Below, one piece after another: positions 63,843 through 64,000 of a stretch of 64,000 bases of DNA. Below the pieces are notes generated by a model, which worked only from the letters and a program-made list of their open reading frames with translations, did not search any database and was not told the DNA's origin. How positions within the stretch are numbered: the stretch's first letter is position 1; each line of letters opens with the position of its first letter. Made by a program: the position numbers and the translations under genes. This stretch comes from Adiantum capillus-veneris (lineage: Eukaryota > Streptophyta > Polypodiopsida > Polypodiales > Pteridaceae), in the NCBI GenBank assembly GCA_014529385.2, contig CM043958.1:154077293-154141292 (forward strand), written 5' to 3'.

Positions 63843-64000
63843 CTCCTTTCTGATTTTTTGGACAGAGACCATATAGACTTGTAGCAGAGACCTATTCAAA
63901 CAAAATATCCACAATAAGGATAGTCTAAAAACTCCAAGAAGTGGGTTTGAAGAGAACAAAAGTACTCCAAGTCCAAAAATCACTAAACAGACTTAGGGTT

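Overview
The window looks like nuclear DNA from a land plant with a large, transposon-packed genome. One intact plant gene is visible: a CYP74-family cytochrome P450 (allene oxide synthase/hydroperoxide lyase type) on the minus strand at 44141-45783, with a single 161-bp GT-AG intron. Almost everything else is decayed mobile DNA, fold-back elements and long (GA)n, (GT)n and (CA)n microsatellites. The mix (Tat-like and chromodomain Ty3/gypsy, Ty1/copia, a LINE, and an unusual reverse transcriptase) suggests a fern or other seed-free plant. That placement is inference; nothing in the window proves the species.

Layout. 1-17935: a Ty3/gypsy element of the Tat/Athila type on the plus strand, with gag, protease, RT-RNase H, integrase, a second protease-like domain, a coiled-coil-rich 3' ORF, a polypurine tract and the start of a 3' LTR. 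It carries diverged repeat arrays of about 285-bp period, each unit marked by a nearly invariant 22-bp palindrome. 17936-26494: a Ty1/copia element on the minus strand, truncated before its RT and split by a 5.1-kb non-coding LTR element (19873-24990, perfect target-site duplication). 26498-28218: a solo LTR. 28219-34971: an element with a divergent reverse transcriptase between 48-bp direct repeats that each run into (GT)n. 35000-39400: microsatellites and a higher-order duplication. 39430-43450: a decayed LINE on the minus strand. 44141-46675: the CYP74 gene, with a duplicated upstream segment separated by a small element with inverted termini. 47186-56003: a chromodomain Ty3/gypsy element on the minus strand with LTRs, one copy inverted to make a 300-bp-arm hairpin. 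56260-64000: a 60-bp tandem repeat, a MITE, microsatellites, long stretches without recognisable content, and a second palindrome-marked array at 63256-63842.

The most interesting signal is the pair of palindrome-marked arrays. Both keep a dyad of about 20 bp at a spacing of 277-287 bp. The two families use different letters but preserve the symmetry through paired changes, while the DNA between palindromes has diverged almost beyond recognition. The copia junction at 17935 lies at the centre of one such palindrome. The Tat-like element also has two unusual pol features: a tandem duplication of the integrase zinc-binding module and a second retropepsin-like domain after integrase.

Only the CYP74 gene appears functional. 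All transposon genes carry stops, frameshifts or truncations. All statements on identity are by eye; no search or alignment was run.
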